Positions 1-8,094 of a DNA stretch of 64,000 nucleotides are shown here, piece by piece. Every line of letters starts with the position of its first letter. Positions within the stretch are counted from its first letter, which is position 1. This DNA comes from CAZGCA01 sp964524145 (lineage in GTDB: Bacteria; Hydrogenedentota; CAZGCA01). The position numbers were made by a program, and so were the translations under genes. Where the stretch lies: NCBI GenBank assembly GCA_964524145.1, contig CAZGCA010000021.1, positions 3,485-67,484 of the forward strand, given 5' to 3'. The notes below the pieces were generated by a model, which saw only the letters and a program-made list of their open reading frames with translations, was not told where the DNA came from and made no database searches.

Positions 1-295
1 ATGCGCGGGTCGGCGAGCAGACAGGGCAGTTGGCGTAGAAACGGTCGAACCGCATACCCGCTGCTATCAACCCGTCGATGTTCGGCGTCTTGAGATCCTC
101 CGCGCCGTAACACGACAGATCGCCGTACCCCAAGTCGTCGACAATAATGAGGACAATGTTGGGCTGCACCTTTTCCTGCGCAAGCGCACGCTGTTCAGAG
201 AAGCCCTGCACCCCTTGCGCAGTCAACGTTGCCGCGCCCACGCTAACAGCTCTCAGGAACTCGCGGCGTGTGTTATCGAGATTGCCCGTGGTTAT
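1..295 (-). CDS. Arylsulfatase, N-terminal part (cut by window edge)
   Basis: The minus-strand reading frame encodes a twin-arginine start (TRREFLRA), a hydrophobic stretch, the first metal site of sulfatases (VDDLGYGDL) and the formylglycine site C-S-P-T-R, then leaves the window. Members of the family hydrolyse sulfate esters with a formylglycine made from this Cys; the Tat signal suggests export. It lies directly behind the sulfatase ending at 292 and probably shares its operon. The start is unclear: no ATG, GTG or TTG lies in frame upstream of the Tat motif. The frame runs on under the end of the upstream gene, where an ATA codon at 295-293 overlaps that gene's TAA. Family certain; start and substrate unknown. 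Confidence 0.85.
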   Translation of the reverse strand, partial: MTTGNLDNTRREFLRAVSVGAATLTAQGVQGFSEQRALAQEKVQPNIVLIIVDDLGYGDLSCYGAEDLKTPNIDGLIAAGMRFDRFYANCPVCSPTRA

Positions 296-1800
296 TTCCC
301 TCCATTCTTCCCTGTTCTGGAAGTTCTCTTCCGTCTGGTTCCGCCGTAGTACGGATAGTTGTCGAACACGTCTCCTTTGCCCAAGGCGCGCGGATCTCCC
401 GTAGCTCTCAGTTCAGCCATTAGACGCGCGCCGAGCTTCTCCTTTGTCTCGGCATACTCAGCTTTGTCGGCGACATTGTCAAGTTGTCCGGGATCCTTCC
501 CCAGGTCGTACAGTTCGTCGTCCAGGCGTTTCTCGAAGGCCAGGTCAGACAGTCTTTTCACTCTAGGATCGTCGCGGTGGTCCATCATATACACCTTGGT
601 GCGCGACGCATCGATGTCGCCATATCCTCGAGGGTCAATTCGCCCGTCTGAAGGATGTCCGGCGGGCCAACGGTCCGGTCTGAAGTTCCGAATGTACAGG
701 AACTCATGCGTGCGAATTGCCCGCATAGGATAGCCGTTAGTACTGTCCTTCTGGCAGAGCGTGTGCCGCTCCTTGCCGGTGAGGACGTGGTCGCGTTTCG
801 GGTCAACCCTTCCGGAGTTGCCCGAATCCAATACGTCCAGCAGGCTCCGGCCGGTCATTGCCGCGGCGGGCTCCAGCCCCGCAGCTTCCAGAAACGTCGG
901 CGCGAGATCTGAAAGACTCACAAAGTCCTCGATAACCCGGCCGCCTTTGGTCCTGTCGCCCCAGCACACCGCCAGCGGCGCGTTGGTGCCCAGATCGTAA
1001 AGGTTGCTCTTGCATCGCGGGAACGGCATGCCGTTGTCGCCCGAGATCACGACAAGCGTGTTGTCCAGTTCGCCCTTCTCTTCCAGCATATCGAGCATCT
1101 CACCGACTTCACGGTCGAACCGCTGGACCTCCCAGTAGTAATCGCAGATGTCCGTACGCACAACGTCGCTGTCCGGCAGGCACGGCGGCACCGTCACGTC
1201 TTCAAGGCTCATGCCGCTCGTAACGCCCGATTCCCACTTATAGCCTCGATGCGGGTCGTGGCTGCCAAACCAGAAGCAGAACGGTTTGCCGAGTGGTCGT
1301 GCCTCGAGGAATCGTGCGAAATCCTTGTAGTCAGGTCCGGCGGGGTTGCGAGTCCGTCCGCCGGTTTTGTAGTTTCCCGGGCTCCACCCTTTGCGGGTGA
1401 AACCCACATGGTACCCGGATTGCTCGAGCAGGTCGGGGTAAACATCGAACTTCTTCCGGAGCGTGCTATGGAGGCTGGCGCCCTCCTCGAGCCGCCAGTG
1501 CCACTGCCCGGTCAGAATCGCGCCGCGCGACGGTGTGCACGAAGGTGCCGAGACGAACGCGTTAGTGAACAATACACCCTTACGAGCGACCCGATCGAAC
1601 GTCGGCGTCTTAACCACGGTGTCTCCGGCGATGCTCGCGTGCGGCCACGACCAGTCGTCCGCGAGTGCGAAGAGGATGTTGGGACGTTTCCCGGCAGCTC
1701 TTGCCCCCACGACTCCCAACACGCTTCCTCCCAGCGCCGCCGCGGCACAGGATGCCGTCTTGAGAAAACGCCGCCTGTCAATGAGCTTCTTGTCGGTCAT
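292..1800 (-). CDS. Tat-exported arylsulfatase (502 aa)
   Basis: Type I sulfatase of the alkaline-phosphatase superfamily. A Tat signal (DRRRFLKT) fills residues 8-36. The first metal-binding Asp pair is at 48-49 (ALADDW), the formylglycine site is Cys88 in C-T-P-S-R, and the second metal site is the GDNG motif in the middle of the protein. It removes sulfate from a glycan or other ester outside the cytoplasm; the exact substrate cannot be read. An AAGGA ribosome-binding site precedes the ATG. It lies 57 nt after the upstream sulfatase and ends against the next partial one, so this is an operon of fucosidase and three sulfatases. Lacks the extra C-terminal domain of its upstream neighbour. 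Confidence 0.92.
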   Translation of the reverse strand: MTDKKLIDRRRFLKTASCAAAALGGSVLGVVGARAAGKRPNILFALADDWSWPHASIAGDTVVKTPTFDRVARKGVLFTNAFVSAPSCTPSRGAILTGQWHWRLEEGASLHSTLRKKFDVYPDLLEQSGYHVGFTRKGWSPGNYKTGGRTRNPAGPDYKDFARFLEARPLGKPFCFWFGSHDPHRGYKWESGVTSGMSLEDVTVPPCLPDSDVVRTDICDYYWEVQRFDREVGEMLDMLEEKGELDNTLVVISGDNGMPFPRCKSNLYDLGTNAPLAVCWGDRTKGGRVIEDFVSLSDLAPTFLEAAGLEPAAAMTGRSLLDVLDSGNSGRVDPKRDHVLTGKERHTLCQKDSTNGYPMRAIRTHEFLYIRNFRPDRWPAGHPSDGRIDPRGYGDIDASRTKVYMMDHRDDPRVKRLSDLAFEKRLDDELYDLGKDPGQLDNVADKAEYAETKEKLGARLMAELRATGDPRALGKGDVFDNYPYYGGTRRKRTSRTGKNGGK

Positions 1801-1857
1801 ATCATGTCCTTCTCACCAACCTGTCAAGAGTGTCGGTAGTCGATGTGTCTTCTCCGA

Positions 1858-3609
1858 TCAATCGAGCCGTCGGACTCGGACGGACTTGAGGTCCATAACG
1901 CTCCGTCCGGGCTTCGTCAGCGCCTTCACGTAGAGGCGTATCCTCCCTTCTTCAAGCATAACGTTGCCCAGCGTGAGCGGTGCCCAAACCTTCTCATACA
2001 CTTCCTTGCGTGGTACACGGTCTGGACTCGGAAGCGGGTCGGGGTCGTGCGCTTCTTCGATCATGCCCTCGATCCGTTCGCTGCCGACCTCGGCGCAAAG
2101 CCGGGCGCCGACGTCCTGCGCAGAGCAGGTGTACATAAGCGTGATTTCGTACATACCCGCGTGTACGACTTCGAGCTCCCAGTAGACGTGTGCTTCGGTG
2201 TTCGTCCAGTTGGTCACCCAGTCGTTGGCCCAACCCGCACCACCTTTGTACTTCACACCACCGTGAAGGTGGCACTCCGGGGCCGGCAATTCGGCATCCT
2301 TCATCTGGGCGTGACCGACTGGGATCGGCGGTGGCTGATTCCCGAGCCTTGTCACTTCCTTCAGCCAGGTAGTATATGCCGTTTTGAGCTCCTTCGCAAT
2401 CTCCGGGTGATCCTCAGCGGCGTTGTTCTGCTCGCCGGGGTCCTCGGACATGTCGTACAGTTCGACACGTTTCTTCTCGATCACGAGCCGGTAGCGCTGG
2501 GTGCGGACAGCGCCGCGCGTGCGTCTGTGCGTGAAGAGCATCCGGTCGGGCCAGTCGGCGGATTCGCCCAAGAGCAGCGGGACCAGGCTGAGACCATCGA
2601 GTGGCAACGTCTCGATCATATTAACGCCCGCAAGCTCGACAAGCGTCGGCAACATGTCGATGTGAGCGGCGATCGTTTTGACGGTAGTCCCCGATTCAAT
2701 ACGTTTAGGCCAACGTATGAAGAGCGGCACACGCACGCCGCCTTCGTGAGTGCTGCCCTTGCGGCCGTTCATCTCGCCGTTATATCGGTCAGAGTTCGGG
2801 CCGTTGTCGGTCAGGAACATGACAATTGTGTTCTCGGCGAGATTCAGTTCGTCGAGTTTCTTCACTAGTCGGCCGATGTTGTCGTCGACATTCTCACACA
2901 TTCCATAGGCACATGCTGTCGTATCATCCAACCCGCGCGATTTGTATTTGTCGAAATACTCGTCCGGCACCTGCCACGGCGAGTGCGGCGCGTTGTATGG
3001 AATGTAACAGAAGAACGGTCGATCTCTGTTCTTGTCGAGAAAAGCTATTGCAGCGTCGGTGAGCACGTCGGTGATGTAGCCCTTCGTTTTGACCGGTTCA
3101 CCGTTGTGGTCGAGCGTGGTGTCAAAGTAATTGTTCCAGTGGCCGGCACAGAACCCCCAAAACTCGTCGAATCCCCGGCCTATGGGATGGTGCGGATAGT
3201 GTGCGCCATTGTGCCACTTGCCGAAACATCCGGTAGCATACCCCGCCTGCCGGAAGAGGTCGGCTATGGTCACCTCGTTGCCCCGCATTACTTCTTCGCC
3301 GCGAGTGACCCCGAACGTGCCGGTGCGAAGATGGTACCGTCCCGTCAGCAAGCTGGCACGCGTCGGGGCACAAACCGGGCTGACGTAGAAACGGTTGAAG
3401 CGCGCACCGGACGCGGCCAACTCGTCCAGCACGGGCGTATCGATCTTGTCGTTGCCGTGTGAGTGGATATCACCCCAGCCTTGGTCGTCGGTAATGATCA
3501 GAAGAATGTTGGGCTTGTTCGAGGACGTCTCAGCATCGCTTGGCCGTGGCGACATCTCCAACACTGCTACACCCATACCTATCGTTCTTATGAAATCGCG
3601 ACGTCTCAC
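1858..3609 (-). CDS. Arylsulfatase with C-terminal beta-sandwich extension (583 aa)
   Basis: Sulfatase with a Tat-like leader (RRRDFIRT, residues 2-9), metal Asp pair near 41-42 (ITDDQGWGD), formylglycine Cys80 in C-A-P-T-R-A and a TDNGP second metal motif. The catalytic part ends near residue 430. About 150 more residues, rich in aromatic and beta-forming residues, look like a carbohydrate-binding-type beta-sandwich, so the enzyme may be held to its polymer; that part is inference. The start codon is GTG and overlaps the stop of the upstream fucosidase by 4 nt (GTGA), a sign of translational coupling. Pairing with GH29 suggests desulfation of a fucose-containing glycan. Confidence 0.92.
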   Translation of the reverse strand: MRRRDFIRTIGMGVAVLEMSPRPSDAETSSNKPNILLIITDDQGWGDIHSHGNDKIDTPVLDELAASGARFNRFYVSPVCAPTRASLLTGRYHLRTGTFGVTRGEEVMRGNEVTIADLFRQAGYATGCFGKWHNGAHYPHHPIGRGFDEFWGFCAGHWNNYFDTTLDHNGEPVKTKGYITDVLTDAAIAFLDKNRDRPFFCYIPYNAPHSPWQVPDEYFDKYKSRGLDDTTACAYGMCENVDDNIGRLVKKLDELNLAENTIVMFLTDNGPNSDRYNGEMNGRKGSTHEGGVRVPLFIRWPKRIESGTTVKTIAAHIDMLPTLVELAGVNMIETLPLDGLSLVPLLLGESADWPDRMLFTHRRTRGAVRTQRYRLVIEKKRVELYDMSEDPGEQNNAAEDHPEIAKELKTAYTTWLKEVTRLGNQPPPIPVGHAQMKDAELPAPECHLHGGVKYKGGAGWANDWVTNWTNTEAHVYWELEVVHAGMYEITLMYTCSAQDVGARLCAEVGSERIEGMIEEAHDPDPLPSPDRVPRKEVYEKVWAPLTLGNVMLEEGRIRLYVKALTKPGRSVMDLKSVRVRRLD

Positions 3610-4760
3610 AATAGCCTCTTCCTCGACCTCGGACCCGACGGTTCATGGCGGATACGTCTTCCGACCTCGCGCAAAGTCCTTACGTCCTCGGGATGGATGG
3701 AGCCGTCCGGTAATGGCCCGGTATTCAACAGCAGGTTCGCGTTCAGGCGGCGGGCATTCGCGAGCATTTCCATGACGCGATCCGGCGACTTGTGCTTGCC
3801 GTCATCGGTCTTTATGTACCCCCAACCCCTTGGCTGCAACGTATCGCAGATTTCCAGCGGTTTACCCTCAGGATTGTGAACGTCCCTTCTACCCCGCTCG
3901 GGAGCGAAGAAATCCTCGGTGCCCAGCAGACCCTGCTTGTACGACACCAGCACCTGTGGTTGGAGGCCGTGCACCATGTCGTACAGTTCCTGGCTCTTGA
4001 ACGCCTCCTTGTGCCATCTGGTTGAGCCAATTCCGTCGAGCCATATGCCGGCTACAGGCCCGTAGTTTGTCAGCAGCTCCTTGATCTGCGCGCTCATGAA
4101 ATCAACGTACTTTTGCATATCGTGATCGTCGCCCGTGGCGTACGATGGTTCCGGCGGATCGTACGCCGGCCGCGCGGAACCCGCCCGCTCGGTACTGTGC
4201 CTGTTCGGCGCGTGCGGATGACGCCAGTCGCGCCCGTGCGAGTAGTAGAGGAACAGTCCGAGACCCTTCTTCCGGCATTGATCGGCCAGTTCACGTACCA
4301 GATCGCGTTTGGCCGGTGAATTGACGCTGTTGAAATCGGTCTGCTTCGTCTCGAACAGGCAGAAACTGTCGTGGTGGCGCGTGGTGATGTTGACATACTT
4401 CATCTGGGCGTCCAGCGCCAGATCCGTAATGAAATCCGCATCGAACTCCTCGGCGGTGAACTGATCTTTGAGTTTCTCATACTCCTTTACCGGTATTCTT
4501 TCCCGGAACTGCACCCATTCGTGCCGGCCGAGAAGAGAGTAAAGACCGTAATGCATGAACAGGCCGAACCGCGCGTTGCGAAACCATTCCACCGCGGCTT
4601 TGCGTGGATTCGCCGCGTAAATCTCCTCGTATCCGCGCAAATAAGATGGAATCTGGCTGAAATCATACTGCGCAACCGCTTCGGCCCGGTGCCGCTTTTG
4701 GCGCAGTGCTATTGCTGCAGCGCTGATACCCGTACCTTTCAGAAAATCGCGACGTCTCAT
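3606..4760 (-). CDS. GH29 alpha-L-fucosidase (384 aa)
   Basis: Glycoside hydrolase family 29 retaining alpha-L-fucosidase. Visible family signatures are NARFGLFMHYG (His70), the TTRHHDSF loop (His129-His130) and GIWLDGIG with the likely nucleophile Asp242. A Tat signal (RRRDFLKG) covers about the first 28 residues. The protein is shorter than many GH29 enzymes, ending soon after the barrel and lacking a C-terminal beta-sandwich. The ATG has a GGAGG site 6 nt upstream and a good promoter at 4836-4864. It heads an operon with three sulfatases, so removal of fucose from sulfated fucans or similar glycans is likely. The acid/base residue could not be placed from the sequence alone. Confidence 0.93.
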   Translation of the reverse strand: MRRRDFLKGTGISAAAIALRQKRHRAEAVAQYDFSQIPSYLRGYEEIYAANPRKAAVEWFRNARFGLFMHYGLYSLLGRHEWVQFRERIPVKEYEKLKDQFTAEEFDADFITDLALDAQMKYVNITTRHHDSFCLFETKQTDFNSVNSPAKRDLVRELADQCRKKGLGLFLYYSHGRDWRHPHAPNRHSTERAGSARPAYDPPEPSYATGDDHDMQKYVDFMSAQIKELLTNYGPVAGIWLDGIGSTRWHKEAFKSQELYDMVHGLQPQVLVSYKQGLLGTEDFFAPERGRRDVHNPEGKPLEICDTLQPRGWGYIKTDDGKHKSPDRVMEMLANARRLNANLLLNTGPLPDGSIHPEDVRTLREVGRRIRHEPSGPRSRKRLL

Positions 4761-4835
4761 AACAGCCTCCGTGTTGCTTCATCTGAGATTTCCAGTATGG
4801 AGCTGCACGCGACCACCGCCTGCCGGTTCCCTGGT

Positions 4836-4864
4836 AACATACACGCATTGCTAGCCGCCGTCAA
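4836..4864 (-). promoter_or_regulatory. Sigma70-type promoter for fucosidase-sulfatase operon
   Basis: On the minus strand TTGACG (4864-4859), a 17-nt spacer and TATGTT (4841-4836), about 75 nt before the fucosidase ATG. Match to consensus is seen directly; activity is inferred. Confidence 0.6.
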
Positions 4865-4878
4865 GGCTGATTTTGCTG

Positions 4879-5247
4879 TCATGGTCTCTTCTTGAGGCCA
4901 TTCACGACCGGGAAGGCCTGTAGCCGCAACGGCTGGCCCTCTTTTCCTGATGCCTTGATGAGAACCGCTTCACGGTAGGTTCCGCCCCGGATCAGGCACG
5001 TGCCCCCCGCTTGCATGCGGTCGACCGCCGCCTGAACCGTGTACAGCGGCGCGTCCAAGGTTCCGGCGTTGGCATCGTTCCCCGACGGAGATACGTACAA
5101 TTCCGAAGCGCCCGCCAGCGATGGAAGCGCGAATGCAGCCAGCAAGAACAGTCTCTTTAGTACATAGTCCACTTTCCAGCCCTCGCGCGACGGCTTGACA
5201 TCATCAACCGTAATGATAGGGTTGTTTTCGTATCGTTTCACGTTCAT
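4879..5247 (-). pseudogene. Chimeric remnant: GH130 start fused to beta-helix protein start
   Basis: The 122-codon frame begins with a good ribosome-binding site (GGAGAGG) and about 25 residues typical of the start of GH130 mannoside phosphorylases (KRYENNPII, then DVKPSREG). It then switches without a stop into a signal peptide (LFLLAAFALPSLAGA) and the opening of a right-handed beta-helix protein (LYVSPSGNDANAGT, then CLIRGGTYREAV), and stops after about 80 residues of it. Neither part is long enough to be an enzyme. The simplest reading is two deletions that joined two former glycan genes and removed the rest. A promoter at 5290-5318 is still present. A short chimeric product could still be made, but no function can be proposed. 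Confidence 0.7.
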
Positions 5248-5289
5248 ATGCGGCCTCTCCCGATCAGGCCCCTGAATCCAATTAATAAA

Positions 5290-5318
5290 AGCATATATCA
5301 AATCTTGAACAGAGTCAA
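5290..5318 (-). promoter_or_regulatory. Promoter in front of the GH130/beta-helix remnant
   Basis: Minus strand TTGACT (5318-5313), 17 nt, TATGCT (5295-5290), in an AT-rich stretch (about 5275-5445) that separates the remnant from the divergent LacI gene. The LacI-type protein may bind here, but no clear operator palindrome was found. Confidence 0.45.
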
Positions 5319-5459
5319 ACGAATTCACTTCAATCAAATTGGATACTTCGTCGAGAGCGTGCAGACCTTCCGGATAGACATGTTTATCTGAATTATTGAA
5401 AAACCTGTACGAGTTATGATAGACTCCATTTGCGTAGCATAGGTAATTTGGAGCGCGAC

Positions 5460-6446
5460 ATGGCGAAAGAAGTTTCATTGCAGATGGTTGCCAACGAGGT
5501 CGGTTGTTCGGCGGGCGTGGTGTCGGCCGTCTTGAACAAAGGCGGGGAAGGCGTGATTCGCGTCTCAGAGGAGACGCAGAAGCGGGTGGTAATGGCTGCG
5601 CGCAAGCTGGGTTTAAAACCCATCTACAGCCCGCATCGTGTTGGCGTGTATGCGCAGCATATCGAATCTTCTCAGCCAGTGACTTACCTGGAAGTACTCT
5701 CCGCCTTGGTGGTTCAGGAGGCCATCAAGAAAGATTTCGCGGTGGAAGCCCTTTCGGACGAAAAGCTGGACCCTCGTTTGGATGCCGGCTTGGACGGCGT
5801 GATTGGTGTGGGTTGGAACAAGCACTTGGCCGACCTGGGTGGAATTCCGCATTTCCCGGTCATCACCATCAACCAGCCCATGCTCGAAAAGTGCATCCAT
5901 TCCGTATCGAGCGACCACAAACAGCAGGCGAGGCTTGCGGTTGAGTACGGCATACAAAAAGGTCACCGGCGCATTGCCTTGCTCGAGACCCAGCCCGATA
6001 CCTGGGGATACAACGAACGGGTTCGCGGATATGAAAATGCGCTGGAAGACGCCGGAATCCCTTTCGATCCTTTGTTGATTGGGCATCTCCAGGGGCGCCG
6101 GATGAAAGATGTGCTGAAAGTCTGGATGGACGGCGGGGTGACGCTTATTCTGAATTTCCCCGCCCAGCAGGGACTCGAAACGATCCATACGCTTACCAAC
6201 GTGATGGGCTTGCGCATTGGGGAGGATATTTCCACCATTTCGATTGACGACCTTCCTGTTTTTCAATACTTCCATCCGCCCCAGACCGTGATCCATCAGT
6301 CACTCGACAAGCTGGCTGAGGCGGCGGTCTCCTTGATAAGCCGGCTCATTGAAAGCCCGGAAGAGCGCCCCAGCCCAACCAACATGGACAATATCCGCTT
6401 TTCCGCAAAGATCATCGAGCGCTCATCGGTCAAGGATCTTTCCTGA
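5460..6446 (+). CDS. LacI-family transcription regulator (328 aa)
   Basis: The N-terminus is a LacI-type helix-turn-helix (SLQMVANEVGCSAGVVSAVL) with the hinge helix replaced by RVSEETQKRVVMAARKLG, followed by a periplasmic-binding-protein-like sensor domain (about residues 60-325; motifs VITINQP, HRRIALLE, ISTISIDD). It should repress or activate glycan genes in response to a sugar. I chose the ATG at 5460, which has GGAG six bases upstream; ten more codons with an earlier start are possible but less likely. It is divergent from the GH130/beta-helix remnant, probably its old target, and lies upstream of the sulfatase at 6603. It may now be an orphan or control the fucosidase operon; inference. 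Confidence 0.88.
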   Translation: MAKEVSLQMVANEVGCSAGVVSAVLNKGGEGVIRVSEETQKRVVMAARKLGLKPIYSPHRVGVYAQHIESSQPVTYLEVLSALVVQEAIKKDFAVEALSDEKLDPRLDAGLDGVIGVGWNKHLADLGGIPHFPVITINQPMLEKCIHSVSSDHKQQARLAVEYGIQKGHRRIALLETQPDTWGYNERVRGYENALEDAGIPFDPLLIGHLQGRRMKDVLKVWMDGGVTLILNFPAQQGLETIHTLTNVMGLRIGEDISTISIDDLPVFQYFHPPQTVIHQSLDKLAEAAVSLISRLIESPEERPSPTNMDNIRFSAKIIERSSVKDLS

Positions 6447-6602
6447 GGCGAAGAACCCGGGCCGAATGTTCAAGGTGAAGTTCTGCATTCCGAACTCGGT
6501 TTGCAGGGCCACGAGGCGAAATAGAGGAAGAGGCACTCACAAGATCAGTTTTGAGCCGAGAAGAGAGACAAGAAAGGGCTTCGACCTAAGGAGTGTCGCC
6601 AT

Positions 6603-8051
6603 ATGAGGAAATGTCTCCACTCCCGAAAGGAGTTTCTGCGTGCCGCGGCCTTAACAGGCGTTTCGCTCGGCGTAGGGCCGCTCTTGGCGGAAGGGCGAGC
6701 GATGGCCGGTCCTGCGAAACCCAACATTCTTCTCATCATGGTGGACGACTTGGGAAAGGAATGGGTAGGTTGCTATGGGATCGAGGGAATCGACACACCG
6801 AACGTCGACGCCCTTGCTGCCGGAGGCATCCGCTTCACCAACGCCTACTCGATGGCGCAGTGTACGCCTTCGCGAGCAACCTTGCTGACGGGACAGTATC
6901 CCTATCGCACGGGGTGGGTGAACCACTGGGACGTGCCGCGCTGGGGCGTGGGCTACTTCGACTGGCGTGCGTACACAACCTTCGCCACCGTGTTAAAGTC
7001 GGTCGGCTATGCCACGGCCGCCGCAGGAAAGTGGCAGATCAACGACTTCCGCATCGAACCGCACGCGATGCGTAAGCACGGATTTGACGACTGGTGCCTG
7101 TGGACGGGATACGAGACCGGCAACCCACCGAGTGCCGAGCGCTACTGGGATCCGTACGTCAACACGCCGGAGGGAAGCAAGACCTATGGAGGACGGTTTG
7201 GGCCTGACGTGTTCACCGACTTCCTGATCCGGTTTATGAAGGACCACCGGGATGGGCCGATGCTGCTCTACTTTCCCATGGTACTCACACACAGCCCCTT
7301 TATGACGACGCCGGACGAACCGGAGGCCAAAGGGAACCTGGCGCGGCACAAGGCCATGGTGCGGTATGCGGACAAGCTCGTCGGCCGTCTCGTGCACGCG
7401 CTGGACGAACTGGGCCTTCGCGAACGCACGATCGTCATCTTTACTACGGACAATGGATCTTCCCGCAGAGTTACTGGTACCCTCCACGGACGAAAGGTCG
7501 CGGGAGGCAAGGGCACGGAGCGTGAATCCGGTGTATGTGCACCCTTCATAGTGAACTGTCCGGGACGCGTGCCGTCAGGTGTCGTGAGCGACGCCCTGAC
7601 CGACTTCACAGACCTGCTGCCGACCTTCGCCGAACTCGCGGGCGCCCCCCTGCCGGACGGCTACCCCCTTGACGGGATTTCTATGGCCTCGCTCCTACTC
7701 GGCAAGGCCCACGACTCGCGCCGCGACTGGATCATGGCGATGGGGCATGGACCTGCCGTTCGCGATCAGGCCGGCATCCGGGGACGCACAGCTTTTATGT
7801 CCCGCGTAATTCGGGACAAACGGTACAAAGTCTGGGTCGACACGAATCGCAGGATCGAACGACTTCATGACTTGAAACACGACCCCGATGAACAGAACAA
7901 TTTATTGCCAAGCGGAAGAGTTGAACACCAGGCGGAATTGGCCAAGTTTCAGCAGCTGGTCGACGCGATGCCCGCTGTGGACGCACGACCGAGGTATGCA
8001 CCGCGAAAACCATTGCCTTGGGACAGACCCGCGGCCGAACCGGAGAACTGA
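6603..8051 (+). CDS. Arylsulfatase (482 aa)
   Basis: Sulfatase with an N-terminal signal in which a single-Arg variant (SRKEFLRA) replaces the double Arg, followed by a hydrophobic core to about residue 36. Metal Asp pair 48-49 (MVDDLGKEW), formylglycine Cys87 in C-T-P-S-R-A, second metal motif TTDNGS. AAGGAG at 6588-6593 supports the ATG. It stands alone downstream of the LacI-type regulator with about 150 nt between them that hold no gene and no obvious promoter, so it may be read from the regulator's transcript. It converges on the next sulfatase with only 43 nt between stops. Substrate unknown. Confidence 0.92.
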   Translation: MRKCLHSRKEFLRAAALTGVSLGVGPLLAEGRAMAGPAKPNILLIMVDDLGKEWVGCYGIEGIDTPNVDALAAGGIRFTNAYSMAQCTPSRATLLTGQYPYRTGWVNHWDVPRWGVGYFDWRAYTTFATVLKSVGYATAAAGKWQINDFRIEPHAMRKHGFDDWCLWTGYETGNPPSAERYWDPYVNTPEGSKTYGGRFGPDVFTDFLIRFMKDHRDGPMLLYFPMVLTHSPFMTTPDEPEAKGNLARHKAMVRYADKLVGRLVHALDELGLRERTIVIFTTDNGSSRRVTGTLHGRKVAGGKGTERESGVCAPFIVNCPGRVPSGVVSDALTDFTDLLPTFAELAGAPLPDGYPLDGISMASLLLGKAHDSRRDWIMAMGHGPAVRDQAGIRGRTAFMSRVIRDKRYKVWVDTNRRIERLHDLKHDPDEQNNLLPSGRVEHQAELAKFQQLVDAMPAVDARPRYAPRKPLPWDRPAAEPEN

Positions 8052-8094
8052 CTATGTCACCAACATCAGTCCGCCTAGCCGCTTCGCATTGGGT

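Noticed and set aside
1843..2868. Long plus-strand frame opposite the sulfatase at 1858-3609
   Set aside because: Antisense shadow in GC-rich DNA; no family motif, no ribosome-binding site, and the minus-strand gene is clear.
5396..5420. TTGAAA and TATGAT upstream of the LacI gene considered as a promoter
   Set aside because: Spacing is only 13 nt, too short for a normal sigma70 promoter; the -10 alone may still work.
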